Below are positions 5,802-13,025 of a DNA stretch of 13,384 nt, piece by piece; position 1 is the stretch's first letter, and the number at the start of each line of letters is the position of its first letter. The position numbers and the translations under genes are program-made. This stretch comes from an uncultured Candidatus Altimarinota bacterium (GTDB lineage: Bacteria; Patescibacteriota; Gracilibacteria; UBA4473): positions 1 to 13,384 of the forward strand of contig CALIGR010000162.1 in assembly GCA_938021445.1 (NCBI GenBank). Direction: 5' to 3'. The notes under the pieces are model-generated. The model did no database searches. It worked only from the letters and a program-made list of their open reading frames with translations, and had not been told where the DNA came from.

Positions 5802-7214
5802 ATGGATAAAATCGAAATTTGGGGCCAAGTCCTCGACCTGCTTTCGAAGAAAATCGCTCGTATGGAGTTTGGTACGTGGTTTAAAAACGTAGAGCTCAAA
5901 GAGATCGCTGGAGCCGCGTTGCTGATTAGCTGCCCGAGTGAAATGCACAAAAACTGGCTGGAAAATAAGTACCACAGTATTCTTCTCTCAACGGTTAAAA
6001 AAACAATGCCAGAGATAGAGAAGCTCTTCTTTGAGGTCGATCTCACCCTCGCTCACAGAAAGAACCCAACTCATGCTGAAATATTTAAAGAAACCAAACC
6101 AAGGAAACTCCCCAACCAACCGACGGTAAAGCTCAATGAACACCTGGAATCTCGTCAAATTCAATCCAAATTCTCGCTTCAAAATTTTATCGTTGGAGAA
6201 GAAAATCGTTTTGCTCATGCTGCTTGTAACACAGTGGCCGAAAACGCCACTTCAGGAATAAGCCAATTTAACCCGCTCTATGTCTATGGAGGCGTTGGCC
6301 TTGGAAAAACTCACTTGCTTCAGGGGACCGCCGCTGAAATCCTAAGACGCAATCCTCAGGCCGTTGTGGTCTATACCACGGCCGAACGGTTTACAAACGA
6401 GATCATCCAAGCGATTGCCAAGAAAAAAACTGAAGAGCTCCGGAGAAAGTATCGAAGAGTCGATGTGCTTCTTATTGATGACGTTCAGTTCTTTGCTGGA
6501 AAAGACCAGACTCAAATCGAAGTCTTCAACACCTTCAATGATCTACGAGATCAAGACAAGCAAATGATTTTTTCTGGAGACTGCCCTCCAGCTCAGCTCG
6601 AAGGCATGGCCGATAGACTTACTTCTCGCCTTGGATGGGGGCTTATCGTAGATATCTGTATGCCGTCATTTGAAACAAAAACAATGATTATTCAGCAAAA
6701 AGCACAAGAACAAGGCCTTATCCTTCCAGAAGAAGTGGTAAACTTTATAGCGATCAATGTTCGTAAAAACCTTCGAGAACTCGAAAACGTTCTCAATCAA
6801 ATCGGGCTCATACAGGAACTTTCACAAATCGCTCCAACAGTGCAAACCGTCGGTCAAATTTTCAGAAAACTACATCCAACTGACCAGCTGCTCTCAGACA
6901 GCACTCACCCCGAAGCTCGACTCGCGAAAAACGCAGATGACATCATCACTCTGGTCTCTGACTATTTTCAGATTCCAGCAACAGACTTACTCGGAGCCTC
7001 GAGAAAACAAAATGTAGTTTTCCCCCGTCAGACCAGTTGGCTTCTCTGCAAAGACGTACTCAACATGAGCCTTGAAAGCATAGGAGAAGCTTTTGGGGGA
7101 AAAAATCATACAACGATAATGCACGGCATTAAAAAAATAAAAACACTCACCAGAGAAGATTCTGCCACCGCCAGACATATCCACGCCCTCAAGAAAGACT
7201 TAGGCGCCGTCTGA
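5802..7214 (+). CDS. dnaA: Chromosomal replication initiator DnaA
   Basis: DnaA binds DnaA boxes as an ATP-bound oligomer, melts the origin and helps load the replicative helicase. The 470-aa protein shows all four domains: domain I (about 1-85, with an IW..V..LL..KI pattern and FGTWF), a short linker, AAA+ domain III with Walker A GGVGLGKT (163-170), Walker B VLLIDDVQ (222-229), sensor 1 FSGD (257-260), DRLTSR (271-276) and the sensor 2 segment RKNLRELE (321-328), then DNA-binding domain IV with signature FGGKNHTTIMHG (431-442). The usual SDRPP after Walker B reads SGDCPP here. The start lies 4 nt after purA with no Shine-Dalgarno, implying coupled translation. dnaN is not downstream, unlike the classic order; instead the end overlaps the convergent rluB gene by 15 bp. 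Confidence 0.97.
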   Translation: MDKIEIWGQVLDLLSKKIARMEFGTWFKNVELKEIAGAALLISCPSEMHKNWLENKYHSILLSTVKKTMPEIEKLFFEVDLTLAHRKNPTHAEIFKETKPRKLPNQPTVKLNEHLESRQIQSKFSLQNFIVGEENRFAHAACNTVAENATSGISQFNPLYVYGGVGLGKTHLLQGTAAEILRRNPQAVVVYTTAERFTNEIIQAIAKKKTEELRRKYRRVDVLLIDDVQFFAGKDQTQIEVFNTFNDLRDQDKQMIFSGDCPPAQLEGMADRLTSRLGWGLIVDICMPSFETKTMIIQQKAQEQGLILPEEVVNFIAINVRKNLRELENVLNQIGLIQELSQIAPTVQTVGQIFRKLHPTDQLLSDSTHPEARLAKNADDIITLVSDYFQIPATDLLGASRKQNVVFPRQTSWLLCKDVLNMSLESIGEAFGGKNHTTIMHGIKKIKTLTREDSATARHIHALKKDLGAV

Positions 7215-7910
7215 GAAAAATTCAGTCACGTCTATCCACTTATCAGCTTTAAGATTTCCAAGCGCTACGGGACCAAAATGGGTTCTGAATAAATCTATCA
7301 CTTCATATCCAAGGCTACTACACATTCGTCTAATCTGTCGGTTAGCGCCTTCTTTAAGCGTGATTTCAAAAACCTGTTCTGATATTGACTTCACCTGACA
7401 AGGGCTTGATTTTTTTCCAGGAGAAAACATTACCCCCGTTCTCATTCTATTAATAAACAGCTTATCAAAAGATTGATGAACTCTAACCTGATAGGTCTTT
7501 GACTTTTGATAACGAGGATGCATAAGCTTGTTTGCCAAATCTCCATCGTTGGTGAGCAGCAAAAGACCTCTTGAATCTTTATCTAGACGTCCAATGGGGA
7601 AAACACGTCCCACTCCAAAATCATAATCAGCGATGGTCTTAGCGCCTTCTGTTTTTTGTAGGGTGACTTCTACATTTTTTGGTTTATGAAAAGCCAAAAC
7701 TACTCGCTTTAGATTGGTCTTTATCTCCAGTTTTTTTCCTCTTATCAATATCAGTTCTTCCCCTGTCACTTTATCCCCCAACGTGGCCACCTCACCATTT
7801 ATCAATATCTCCCTCGCCGTGATCCATTCTTCGGCTTTTCTTCTTGAACAAATTCCTTGTTCAGATAGGAACTTTTGAAGACGAATCTCTTTTATCATTA
7901 AACTCAGCAT
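7200..7910 (-). CDS. rluB: RsuA/RluB-family rRNA pseudouridine synthase
   Basis: This family isomerises a specific uridine in rRNA to pseudouridine (23S for RluB/E/F, 16S for RsuA). The 236-aa protein has an N-terminal S4 RNA-binding domain (RLQKFLSEQGICSRRKAE, residues 10-27) and a catalytic domain with GRLDKDSRGLLLLTNDG (107-123), where D110 is the catalytic aspartate, followed by KTYQV and EGANRQIRRM (187-196). RluB is the best guess for subfamily, but RsuA or RluE/F cannot be excluded. ATG 7910 is supported by AGGAGG 9 nt upstream, the strongest Shine-Dalgarno in the window; ATG 7898 is an alternative. That Shine-Dalgarno is buried in the terminator hairpin of the preceding gene. The last 15 bp overlap the end of dnaA, tail to tail. 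Confidence 0.92.
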   Translation of the reverse strand: MLSLMIKEIRLQKFLSEQGICSRRKAEEWITAREILINGEVATLGDKVTGEELILIRGKKLEIKTNLKRVVLAFHKPKNVEVTLQKTEGAKTIADYDFGVGRVFPIGRLDKDSRGLLLLTNDGDLANKLMHPRYQKSKTYQVRVHQSFDKLFINRMRTGVMFSPGKKSSPCQVKSISEQVFEITLKEGANRQIRRMCSSLGYEVIDLFRTHFGPVALGNLKADKWIDVTEFFSDGA

Positions 7911-7911
7911 A

Positions 7912-7941
7912 TTAAAAAGCCTCCTAAGTTAAAGGAGGCTT
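7912..7941 (-). terminator. Terminator of the FN3 gene, overlapping the rluB ribosome-binding site
   Basis: On the minus strand AAGCCTCCT (7941-7933) pairs perfectly with AGGAGGCTT (7925-7917) around a 7-nt loop, followed by TTT. This is a 9-bp, GC-rich terminator hairpin 21 nt after the FN3 stop. Its 3' arm contains the AGGAGG (7925-7920) placed 9 nt before the rluB ATG, so the same structure may hide the rluB ribosome-binding site in read-through transcripts. Confidence 0.75.
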
Positions 7942-7962
7942 ACGGTTATTCTTTGTAAAATC

Positions 7963-9441
7963 TTAGAAACGTCTTCGCCCAAGCAATAAGTACCCAAATA
8001 AGAGAGCCAGTCCGATCGCAACCCAAGCCGCTGGACCCGATTGTGAAAGATTCGTCGAGAAACTTGTCGATTGTCCGTATGATTCGGTTCCTATACTACT
8101 TTTAACCGTTATACGAACTTGATAATTTGTATTAGGTTTCACTTTAATTCGTTTTTCAGTTGTACTCGCGGCAAGCGTTTCTCCTTGAGACCACGCGGCC
8201 AAACCTTCACGGTAATAAAACACTTGAGATTGAATTCCCGCTGGAGGATTCCAGTAAATTGATATCTGACCTTCTGAGTTCATTTGAGCACTGTCCACCT
8301 TCAAGTCTGTCACTTCTGGAAGTGAACTTGGTGTTGATGCTGCACTAGAATCATATTCGTTAAGCAGATTAAAATCATCCGTTGAATTAGTATTGTCTGT
8401 TGTAATTTCCGGTAAAGCCGAGCTATTGAAGTCATCAAATAGGCTTGGTTCAGATTCAGAAAAATCCGAAGTTGTATTTTCTACTGAATCACTAGTTTCA
8501 AACTCATTCGTTAAAAAATCATTCCCAAGCCCCGCAAACGGGTCTTCTAATATATCCGTATTTTGTTCTGCTTCGGCTCGGATCGGATCTTCCTCGATTA
8601 CGATCGGATCTTCTTCAATTAAAATTGGATCTTCTTCTGTAAAAATATCTGTTTCTTCACTTGGCAGCTCTGGATTTTCAAAAAAGACGGCTCCCGTGAA
8701 GGTAACCGTATCAGTGAAACCAGAACTAACTGGATTCCCATTTAAATCTTTCACCGCCGACGAGGCTGTAACCTCATAAATATCATCTTCTACAAACTCT
8801 TCATTCACCTGAAGCACTATTGTATTATTTTGGATAACACCACCATTCACTACGACATAATCGCTTGTGCGCTGATTCTGGACTGAAAAATCTTCCGCTT
8901 CGGTCGAAGTATCTAAGTCCGAAGAAAGAATAATCTTAACCGAGTCATTCGTCATTTGTTCAGCGCTATCAACCGTGAGACCTTCTGCGCTACCAAAACT
9001 ATCATCTGCTTCAACCTCTTCAGCAGAAACCTCTTCAGGTTCTTCCGCTGTAGCACTTTTGGCTGAAGGTGTTCCTGATGCCTCATTGGAATAATAAAGT
9101 GACTCTTCACCTGAATCGTCAATCGCCGTCACCGCAAAATAATAAGTCACTCCATTACTAAGATCGTTTACTCTGTGTTCGGTCGAACTTGAGCTGGTAT
9201 CAATGTCTGTATCATATTCCCCATCTCCATCAGCCGGAACGGCGGTCGTTCCATAATAAATTCGATGAGAAAGAATAATTCCACCACTTGGTGAAACCGC
9301 TTCATCCCAAGATAAGTCGATATAACCATCTCCCGCCGTAGCGGAAAGATTATCAATCGCTTCTGGTGGCTCCGCCGAAGCGACTCCAGTAAAAACCGAA
9401 AAAGCCAGAAATAAACCGAATTTGAGTGAGTTTTGAAACAT
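7963..9441 (-). CDS. Secreted fibronectin type III/Ig-like surface protein with C-terminal anchor
   Basis: The 492-aa protein has a signal peptide (1-23, cut after ASA), a fibronectin type III domain (about 25-125, with IDLSWDEA and VTYYFAVTAID), and an Ig-like domain of the SbsA/Big type (about 155-250, with VKDLNGNPV). A long acidic Ser/Thr/Asp/Glu linker (about 252-372) holds three copies of EEDPI(L/V/R)(I/A), followed by a second FN3 domain (about 374-465, with ISIYWNPP and NYQVRITV). The end is SGP (468-470), a hydrophobic helix and RRRF, a tripartite anchor like a cell-wall sorting signal but without LPXTG. It is probably a cell-surface adhesion or structural protein. It follows the SLH-RlpA-CAP gene by 59 bp and is closed by a terminator. 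No enzyme motif is visible; ligand unknown. Confidence 0.85.
   Translation of the reverse strand: MFQNSLKFGLFLAFSVFTGVASAEPPEAIDNLSATAGDGYIDLSWDEAVSPSGGIILSHRIYYGTTAVPADGDGEYDTDIDTSSSSTEHRVNDLSNGVTYYFAVTAIDDSGEESLYYSNEASGTPSAKSATAEEPEEVSAEEVEADDSFGSAEGLTVDSAEQMTNDSVKIILSSDLDTSTEAEDFSVQNQRTSDYVVVNGGVIQNNTIVLQVNEEFVEDDIYEVTASSAVKDLNGNPVSSGFTDTVTFTGAVFFENPELPSEETDIFTEEDPILIEEDPIVIEEDPIRAEAEQNTDILEDPFAGLGNDFLTNEFETSDSVENTTSDFSESEPSLFDDFNSSALPEITTDNTNSTDDFNLLNEYDSSAASTPSSLPEVTDLKVDSAQMNSEGQISIYWNPPAGIQSQVFYYREGLAAWSQGETLAASTTEKRIKVKPNTNYQVRITVKSSIGTESYGQSTSFSTNLSQSGPAAWVAIGLALLFGYLLLGRRRF
8584..8646 (-). repeat. Three 21-bp tandem repeats in the FN3 gene linker
   Basis: Three consecutive 21-bp units (8584-8604, 8605-8625, 8626-8646), similar but not identical, encode the acidic heptads EEDPILI, EEDPIVI and EEDPIRA when read on the minus strand with a few flanking bases. 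Divergence between units shows the duplication is not very recent. The repeat lengthens the acidic linker between the Ig-like domain and the second FN3 domain. Confidence 0.8.
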
Positions 9442-9459
9442 TTTAGATTACGTCTAAAA
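9441..9459 (-). promoter_or_regulatory. Hairpin covering the FN3 gene start codon
   Basis: On the minus strand TTTTAGA (9459-9453) pairs perfectly with TCTAAAA (9447-9441) around a 5-nt loop, and the last A of the right arm is the A of the ATG. No Shine-Dalgarno precedes the gene. The stem is AT-rich and weak, so it could act as a temperature- or protein-sensitive block, or be incidental. Confidence 0.4.
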
Positions 9460-9474
9460 AACATAAATCTGACT

Positions 9475-9503
9475 ATATTATCACAAACTAAGCAAAAAAT
9501 CTA
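9475..9503 (-). promoter_or_regulatory. Weak candidate promoter of the FN3 gene
   Basis: TAGATT (9503-9498) and TAATAT (9480-9475) on the minus strand are 17 nt apart, and the -35 overlaps the stop codon of the upstream gene. Transcription would start near 9468. Both hexamers are imperfect, and the gene may instead be read through from upstream, since no terminator is visible between the two genes. Confidence 0.3.
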
Positions 9504-11897
9504 ATTTCTCGCGAAGATTTGAACCACATAGTAATGTCCCTTATTGTTTTGAGCGAGCCCAAGCCCCATATTTTCCCAGCGTGTTGAAAGAATCGTCTGG
9601 CGATGAGAGGCTGAGTTTTCTAAACCATTGATAGCCAGCTGTAGGTCTGTCCCAAAGCTAAGATTTTCTCCGTAAGACCGTATCGGCAAGTGCGAAATTC
9701 GATGTCCCACATCAAGGCCTTCTGGATCCACGTGTGCAATAAAGTTTTCGTTCGCCATGCGTTCGGCATATTCTTGAGCCACTTGGCTCAAGGAGTTGCT
9801 CACCGGAAGAGGAAAACGCCCAGCATTTTGTCGAAGCAGATTGGTCCATGCCGTTAAGCTCGCCAGTCGATCATTACTGATTGTGAGCTGTTTCTTAGGG
9901 AAAACTGGAAGCACATGCTCTTTCGATATATAAATCGCTCGGTTAAAAAAGATCTCGCCTTTATTCGAAATTACTTCAACCACATACTGGCCTTCTTTTT
10001 CAGGAGTAAAAGCAAAACGAAAAACAGAACCCGTCACATAATTTTTTATCTCAAACACCTCCCCGTCAGGATCTATAATAAAAACTTTCTCGGCTAAAAC
10101 CTGATTGAGATCCAGCAATTTTCCCTGAATCGTTATCTGATCTAGGTTTTTACGATACCTTTCAAAATTAATCATCGCCACCATATCTTTCTTCACCGCA
10201 TCAGGGAAACCTTCAATCAACTTGTAGTTCTCAAAAGCTAGTTTTTTCCAGTTCGTTCGCTGTTTATCGAGCGAACCATCCGCGCTTCCTGCCTGAAAAA
10301 GATCAAAGCTTAACTTTTCATTAATTTTAAAATCTTCGAAAAAATCAAAACCAAGATCAAAAGTATTTAAACCGTCTTCAAAATAGAGGATTTTTTTTCG
10401 TGGCCCCTGAGTTACTTCAAGCTTAGTCACTCGATCACTCCCACTCATCCAGCTTAAAGTAACCGCTTTTTCTTCTGGAAAAAGATCAAGGTTTATATCG
10501 CTTCTAAAAGTATCTTCACTGGCTGGGTAACGCCTAAAACGAGGCGCATCCACCACCTCAATTTCGCCGACTTTCACCGACTCCCCCGTCTCAAAAGCCG
10601 CTCCAATATAAAAAGAACCTGTTTTGACAAAAGGAAGATTAAACGAAAAGTTATTACCTGAAAGATCGGCCTCGAACGATTTTTGTTCATTTGTATTACG
10701 ATCTTGCGTAAAAAAAATCACGGCATCGCTTACCCGGTTTTCGACTCGCCCTGAAACCTGCATGACCGTTCCATTGATAAGTTTTTTAGGAATCGGTTTC
10801 CGCAACTCCATCCCTGGAAAAAAATCCGTACTCAGGTTGCTTACACTTTCCAAAAAAAGTGGCTGATACTCATAATCAACCGATTTACTCAATGTTTTAT
10901 TATCACTATCTTCTGGAGCACTACTGCGGAGCTGAGACTGAAAAGCTTCTGGAACTTTTTCAACTTTAAGTTCGGACTCAAGGTAAGGCGCTATCTGCTC
11001 TGGAATAGGAACGGCACTTGATTGTTCATCCTGAAAAACAGAAAATTTAACCTTAATAATCCCCTTACTCATAGGCGCCAACTTGCTAAAAACTTTTTCT
11101 GAAAGATCCAACACTCGATCCTTATGATAAGGCCCACGATCATTGACCCGCGCAATCACAAAAGTCCCTAAATCATTTTCAATTTTAAGCCTCGTCCCGA
11201 AAGGCAGTGTCCGATGAGCGACCGTCATCGCTTGTGGATCGTAGATTTCGCCATTGGCTGTCAAGTTTCCCGCCAAACTTGGATGATAATAACTGGCAAT
11301 CCCAGTCCCTTTATAAACATATTCACCCTCCACACTCTCTTGAGCTTTGATGTATCGATAGATAATCTCAGCGGCCTCACCTCGACTCACCAGGGCTTCT
11401 GGCTCATCCCCACGTGGTAAAAGTTTTAGACTTCTGGCTTTATCAAAATACGGATCGAACCAAGCTTGACTTCCCGTAACCGTAGAGACCTCAGTGCTAA
11501 AGCTTTCAAAAAGCATTTTTAAAAACTCAGATCGACGAACTTGAGCCCCTGGATAAAACTTTCCATCCGGAAACCCTTTGACAATTTCTCGACCGAAAGC
11601 CGTTGAGATATAATCATAAAACCACTGACCTTGCTGCACATCAGGAAAAGGCATTTGATCGACCTTGAGATCAACCTTGCTACTGAGCATGAGGATTTTC
11701 AGCGCTTCGGCTCGGTTTATGTTTTCCGCAGAAGCAAAAATTCTTTTCCCTTTCACCGGCTTCCCTTCTATCACTTTTTGAGACTTTAGATAACTGATCG
11801 CCTGATAGTAAGGATGAGTAATATCAACATCCAAAAAAGCCGCTTGGGCTCCGGCGCTGAAGCAAAACACTCCCAAGGCCAGTAAAATTTTTCGCAT
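9501..11897 (-). CDS. SLH - RlpA-like - CAP domain secreted cell-wall protein
   Basis: This 798-aa secreted protein has a signal peptide (1-20), three S-layer homology repeats (about 21-70, 84-131 with FPDV..GFPDGKFYPG, and a divergent third at 147-185), then an RlpA-like double-psi beta-barrel (about 196-285). The barrel keeps TANGE, AHRTLPFGT and VNDRGPY, placing E217, H228 and D253 at spacing close to the catalytic residues of lytic-transglycosylase RlpA. The middle (about 300-665) has probable beta-sandwich segments I cannot name. The end is a CAP/SCP domain (about 670-798) with H722, GEN (743-745), HR (765-766) and WENMGLGL. SLH repeats usually bind pyruvylated wall polymers, so I infer a surface-held peptidoglycan-cleaving or remodelling protein. 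It has its own promoter, 77 bp after ndk, and precedes the FN3 gene. Confidence 0.9.
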   Translation of the reverse strand: MRKILLALGVFCFSAGAQAAFLDVDITHPYYQAISYLKSQKVIEGKPVKGKRIFASAENINRAEALKILMLSSKVDLKVDQMPFPDVQQGQWFYDYISTAFGREIVKGFPDGKFYPGAQVRRSEFLKMLFESFSTEVSTVTGSQAWFDPYFDKARSLKLLPRGDEPEALVSRGEAAEIIYRYIKAQESVEGEYVYKGTGIASYYHPSLAGNLTANGEIYDPQAMTVAHRTLPFGTRLKIENDLGTFVIARVNDRGPYHKDRVLDLSEKVFSKLAPMSKGIIKVKFSVFQDEQSSAVPIPEQIAPYLESELKVEKVPEAFQSQLRSSAPEDSDNKTLSKSVDYEYQPLFLESVSNLSTDFFPGMELRKPIPKKLINGTVMQVSGRVENRVSDAVIFFTQDRNTNEQKSFEADLSGNNFSFNLPFVKTGSFYIGAAFETGESVKVGEIEVVDAPRFRRYPASEDTFRSDINLDLFPEEKAVTLSWMSGSDRVTKLEVTQGPRKKILYFEDGLNTFDLGFDFFEDFKINEKLSFDLFQAGSADGSLDKQRTNWKKLAFENYKLIEGFPDAVKKDMVAMINFERYRKNLDQITIQGKLLDLNQVLAEKVFIIDPDGEVFEIKNYVTGSVFRFAFTPEKEGQYVVEVISNKGEIFFNRAIYISKEHVLPVFPKKQLTISNDRLASLTAWTNLLRQNAGRFPLPVSNSLSQVAQEYAERMANENFIAHVDPEGLDVGHRISHLPIRSYGENLSFGTDLQLAINGLENSASHRQTILSTRWENMGLGLAQNNKGHYYVVQIFARN

Positions 11898-11905
11898 TAA
11901 CAGTA

Positions 11906-11936
11906 ATTATACTAGGAAATAAGACGCGTAAATCAA
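11906..11936 (-). promoter_or_regulatory. Promoter of the SLH-RlpA-CAP gene
   Basis: A perfect TATAAT (11911-11906, minus strand) lies 8 nt before ATG 11897, so the transcript would have 0-2 untranslated bases. TTGATT (11936-11931) is the best -35, at a long 19-nt spacing; the same -35 hexamer is used by the promoter at 1132-1160. Confidence 0.55.
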
Positions 11937-11974
11937 TATCCTATGACAAAGCTGATCAATTCCTAGGCCCAGCC

Positions 11975-12436
11975 CTACTGATCACTCTTCGCATAAACAT
12001 GTCGCCACTCTTCTTTATCGTAGCCAAAAAGCTCGCTGTCTGACGCAAAAAATCTTTCAACTTCTCTTTCTGCCATTTCTAGGCTATCAGAGCTATGGAC
12101 CAGGTTTCGCTGATTAGAAACCGAAAGATCCCCTCTTATGGTTCCAAACTGATCCGCGCTTGTCCCCGAAATTTTTCGCACAACCTCTACCGCATTCAGT
12201 CCTTCAAGGCAGACCACTACCACTGGAGAAGAACTCATAAACTGAGCGAGTTCCGCAAAAAATGGACGATCAACCACGTGAGCATAATGCTCACGAAGCA
12301 CCGCATCTTTGAGCTCCATCATCTTAAAACCTACAATTTTAAGTCCTTTTTTCTCATACCGCCCCACAATCTCTCCAACCAGACCTCGCTGAACGGCATC
12401 TGGCTTAATAATAACGAGTGTTTTTTCTGTATTCAT
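11975..12436 (-). CDS. ndk: Nucleoside diphosphate kinase
   Basis: Ndk transfers the gamma phosphate between nucleoside triphosphates and diphosphates through a phosphohistidine, balancing NTP and dNTP pools in the cytoplasm. The 153-aa length is typical, the start reads EKTLVIIKPDAVQRGLVGEI, and the active site NLVHSSDS places the catalytic His at 114 (the family usually has NxxHGSDS, so the Gly after His is Ser here). RPFF (57-60) and GTIRGD (98-103) are the usual nucleotide-site segments. The gene follows ssb on the same strand after a terminator and has its own probable promoter. No terminator separates it from the SLH gene, so read-through into that gene is possible. Confidence 0.97.
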   Translation of the reverse strand: MNTEKTLVIIKPDAVQRGLVGEIVGRYEKKGLKIVGFKMMELKDAVLREHYAHVVDRPFFAELAQFMSSSPVVVVCLEGLNAVEVVRKISGTSADQFGTIRGDLSVSNQRNLVHSSDSLEMAEREVERFFASDSELFGYDKEEWRHVYAKSDQ

Positions 12437-12442
12437 GACAGT

Positions 12443-12448
12443 GGTATA
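12443..12448 (-). promoter_or_regulatory. Candidate -10 element of ndk
   Basis: TATACC (4/6 match, minus strand 12448-12443), inside the palindrome GGTATACC, lies 6 nt before ATG 12436, again implying a leaderless transcript. No good -35 is seen at 16-18 nt; TTTACG is 21 nt upstream. There is no Shine-Dalgarno. Confidence 0.4.
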
Positions 12449-12475
12449 CCTATCAGATCTATTCCTCTACGTAAA

Positions 12476-12509
12476 CCAAAAAACCTCTTAAGTCGAAGAG
12501 GTTTTTTGG
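12476..12509 (-). terminator. Rho-independent terminator of ssb
   Basis: A perfect 14-bp inverted repeat, CCAAAAAACCTCTT (12476-12489) with its complement (12496-12509), encloses a 6-nt loop. On the minus strand the 3' arm ends in AGAGG followed by six T, the usual terminator form, 25 nt after the ssb stop. Its symmetry would also allow termination on the plus strand. Confidence 0.85.
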
Positions 12510-12533
12510 AAAAAAGTAGAATTAAGATAAAAA

Positions 12534-12980
12534 CTAAAAAGGCAGATCTTCTGGAGAAATATCATCTGCCGAGTTGTTCACAGCCGCCGCAGCTGGTGCT
12601 GGGGCCGCCGAAGCTGGTGCGGCATCATAGCCCCCTTCCACTGGCGCTCCTTTTGGTGTCAAAATGATCATGTCATTTGCCACAATCTCTGTTCGGTAGT
12701 GCTTCGTTCCGGCATCGTCTTCCCAGTTTCGTGTTTGCAATCGTCCTTCAATAAAAACTTTCGTTCCCTTTTTAAGGTACTGACCACAAATCTCAGCCAG
12801 TTTCCCCCAAGCCACTATATTGTGATATTCTGCTTCATCTCGTTTCGCGCCACTTGAATCCGTCCAGTATCTATTGGTGGCAACCCCAAACGTGCAGACT
12901 GGCTGACCATTATTTGTTTGCTTAAGTTCTGGTTCTCGCGTTAGGTTTCCGATAATTTGAGCTTTGTTGAGTGCATTCAT
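12534..12980 (-). CDS. ssb: Single-stranded DNA-binding protein
   Basis: SSB coats single-stranded DNA in replication, repair and recombination and recruits partners through its C-terminal tip. The 148-aa protein opens LNKAQIIGNLTREPELK, followed by the OB fold (about 1-110, with YHNIVAWGKLAE, LKKGTKVFIEGRLQTRNW and a TEIVANDMIIL strand), a Pro/Ala-rich linker (about 112-135), and the acidic tip DISPEDLPF (140-148) that binds partner proteins. The ATG is supported by the conserved N-terminus and by a good promoter about 45 nt upstream; the ribosome-binding site is weak (AAGAGA). The gene ends at a strong terminator and is not next to rpsF and rpsR, its usual neighbours in many bacteria. Confidence 0.97.
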   Translation of the reverse strand: MNALNKAQIIGNLTREPELKQTNNGQPVCTFGVATNRYWTDSSGAKRDEAEYHNIVAWGKLAEICGQYLKKGTKVFIEGRLQTRNWEDDAGTKHYRTEIVANDMIILTPKGAPVEGGYDAAPASAAPAPAAAAVNNSADDISPEDLPF

Positions 12981-13025
12981 CTTTTTCTCTTAGTTAGTAA
13001 ATAAAAAAATCTTAAAAGCCTCCCG

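Noticed and set aside
7212..7214. UGA recoding (Gly code) in this organism
   Set aside because: TGA ends dnaA at the normal protein length, and reading through would only extend it antisense over rluB; this is one case, so the evidence is modest.
8584..8646. Regular repeats as a possible CRISPR array
   Set aside because: The units are adjacent 21-bp coding repeats with no spacers, in frame within the FN3 gene; no cas genes are present.
9168..9464. 98-aa minus-strand frame beginning MFFRRNLK
   Set aside because: It overlaps the signal peptide and first FN3 domain of the surface protein in another frame and shows no domain of its own.
11940..11975. Possible terminator after ndk
   Set aside because: There are partial inverted repeats (TGATCA copies and TAGGGC/GGCCTA with a mismatch) but no T-run follows on the minus strand.
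12095..12667. 190-aa plus-strand open frame
   Set aside because: It runs antisense across ndk, the ssb terminator and the end of ssb, has no recognisable domain, and both minus-strand genes are certain.
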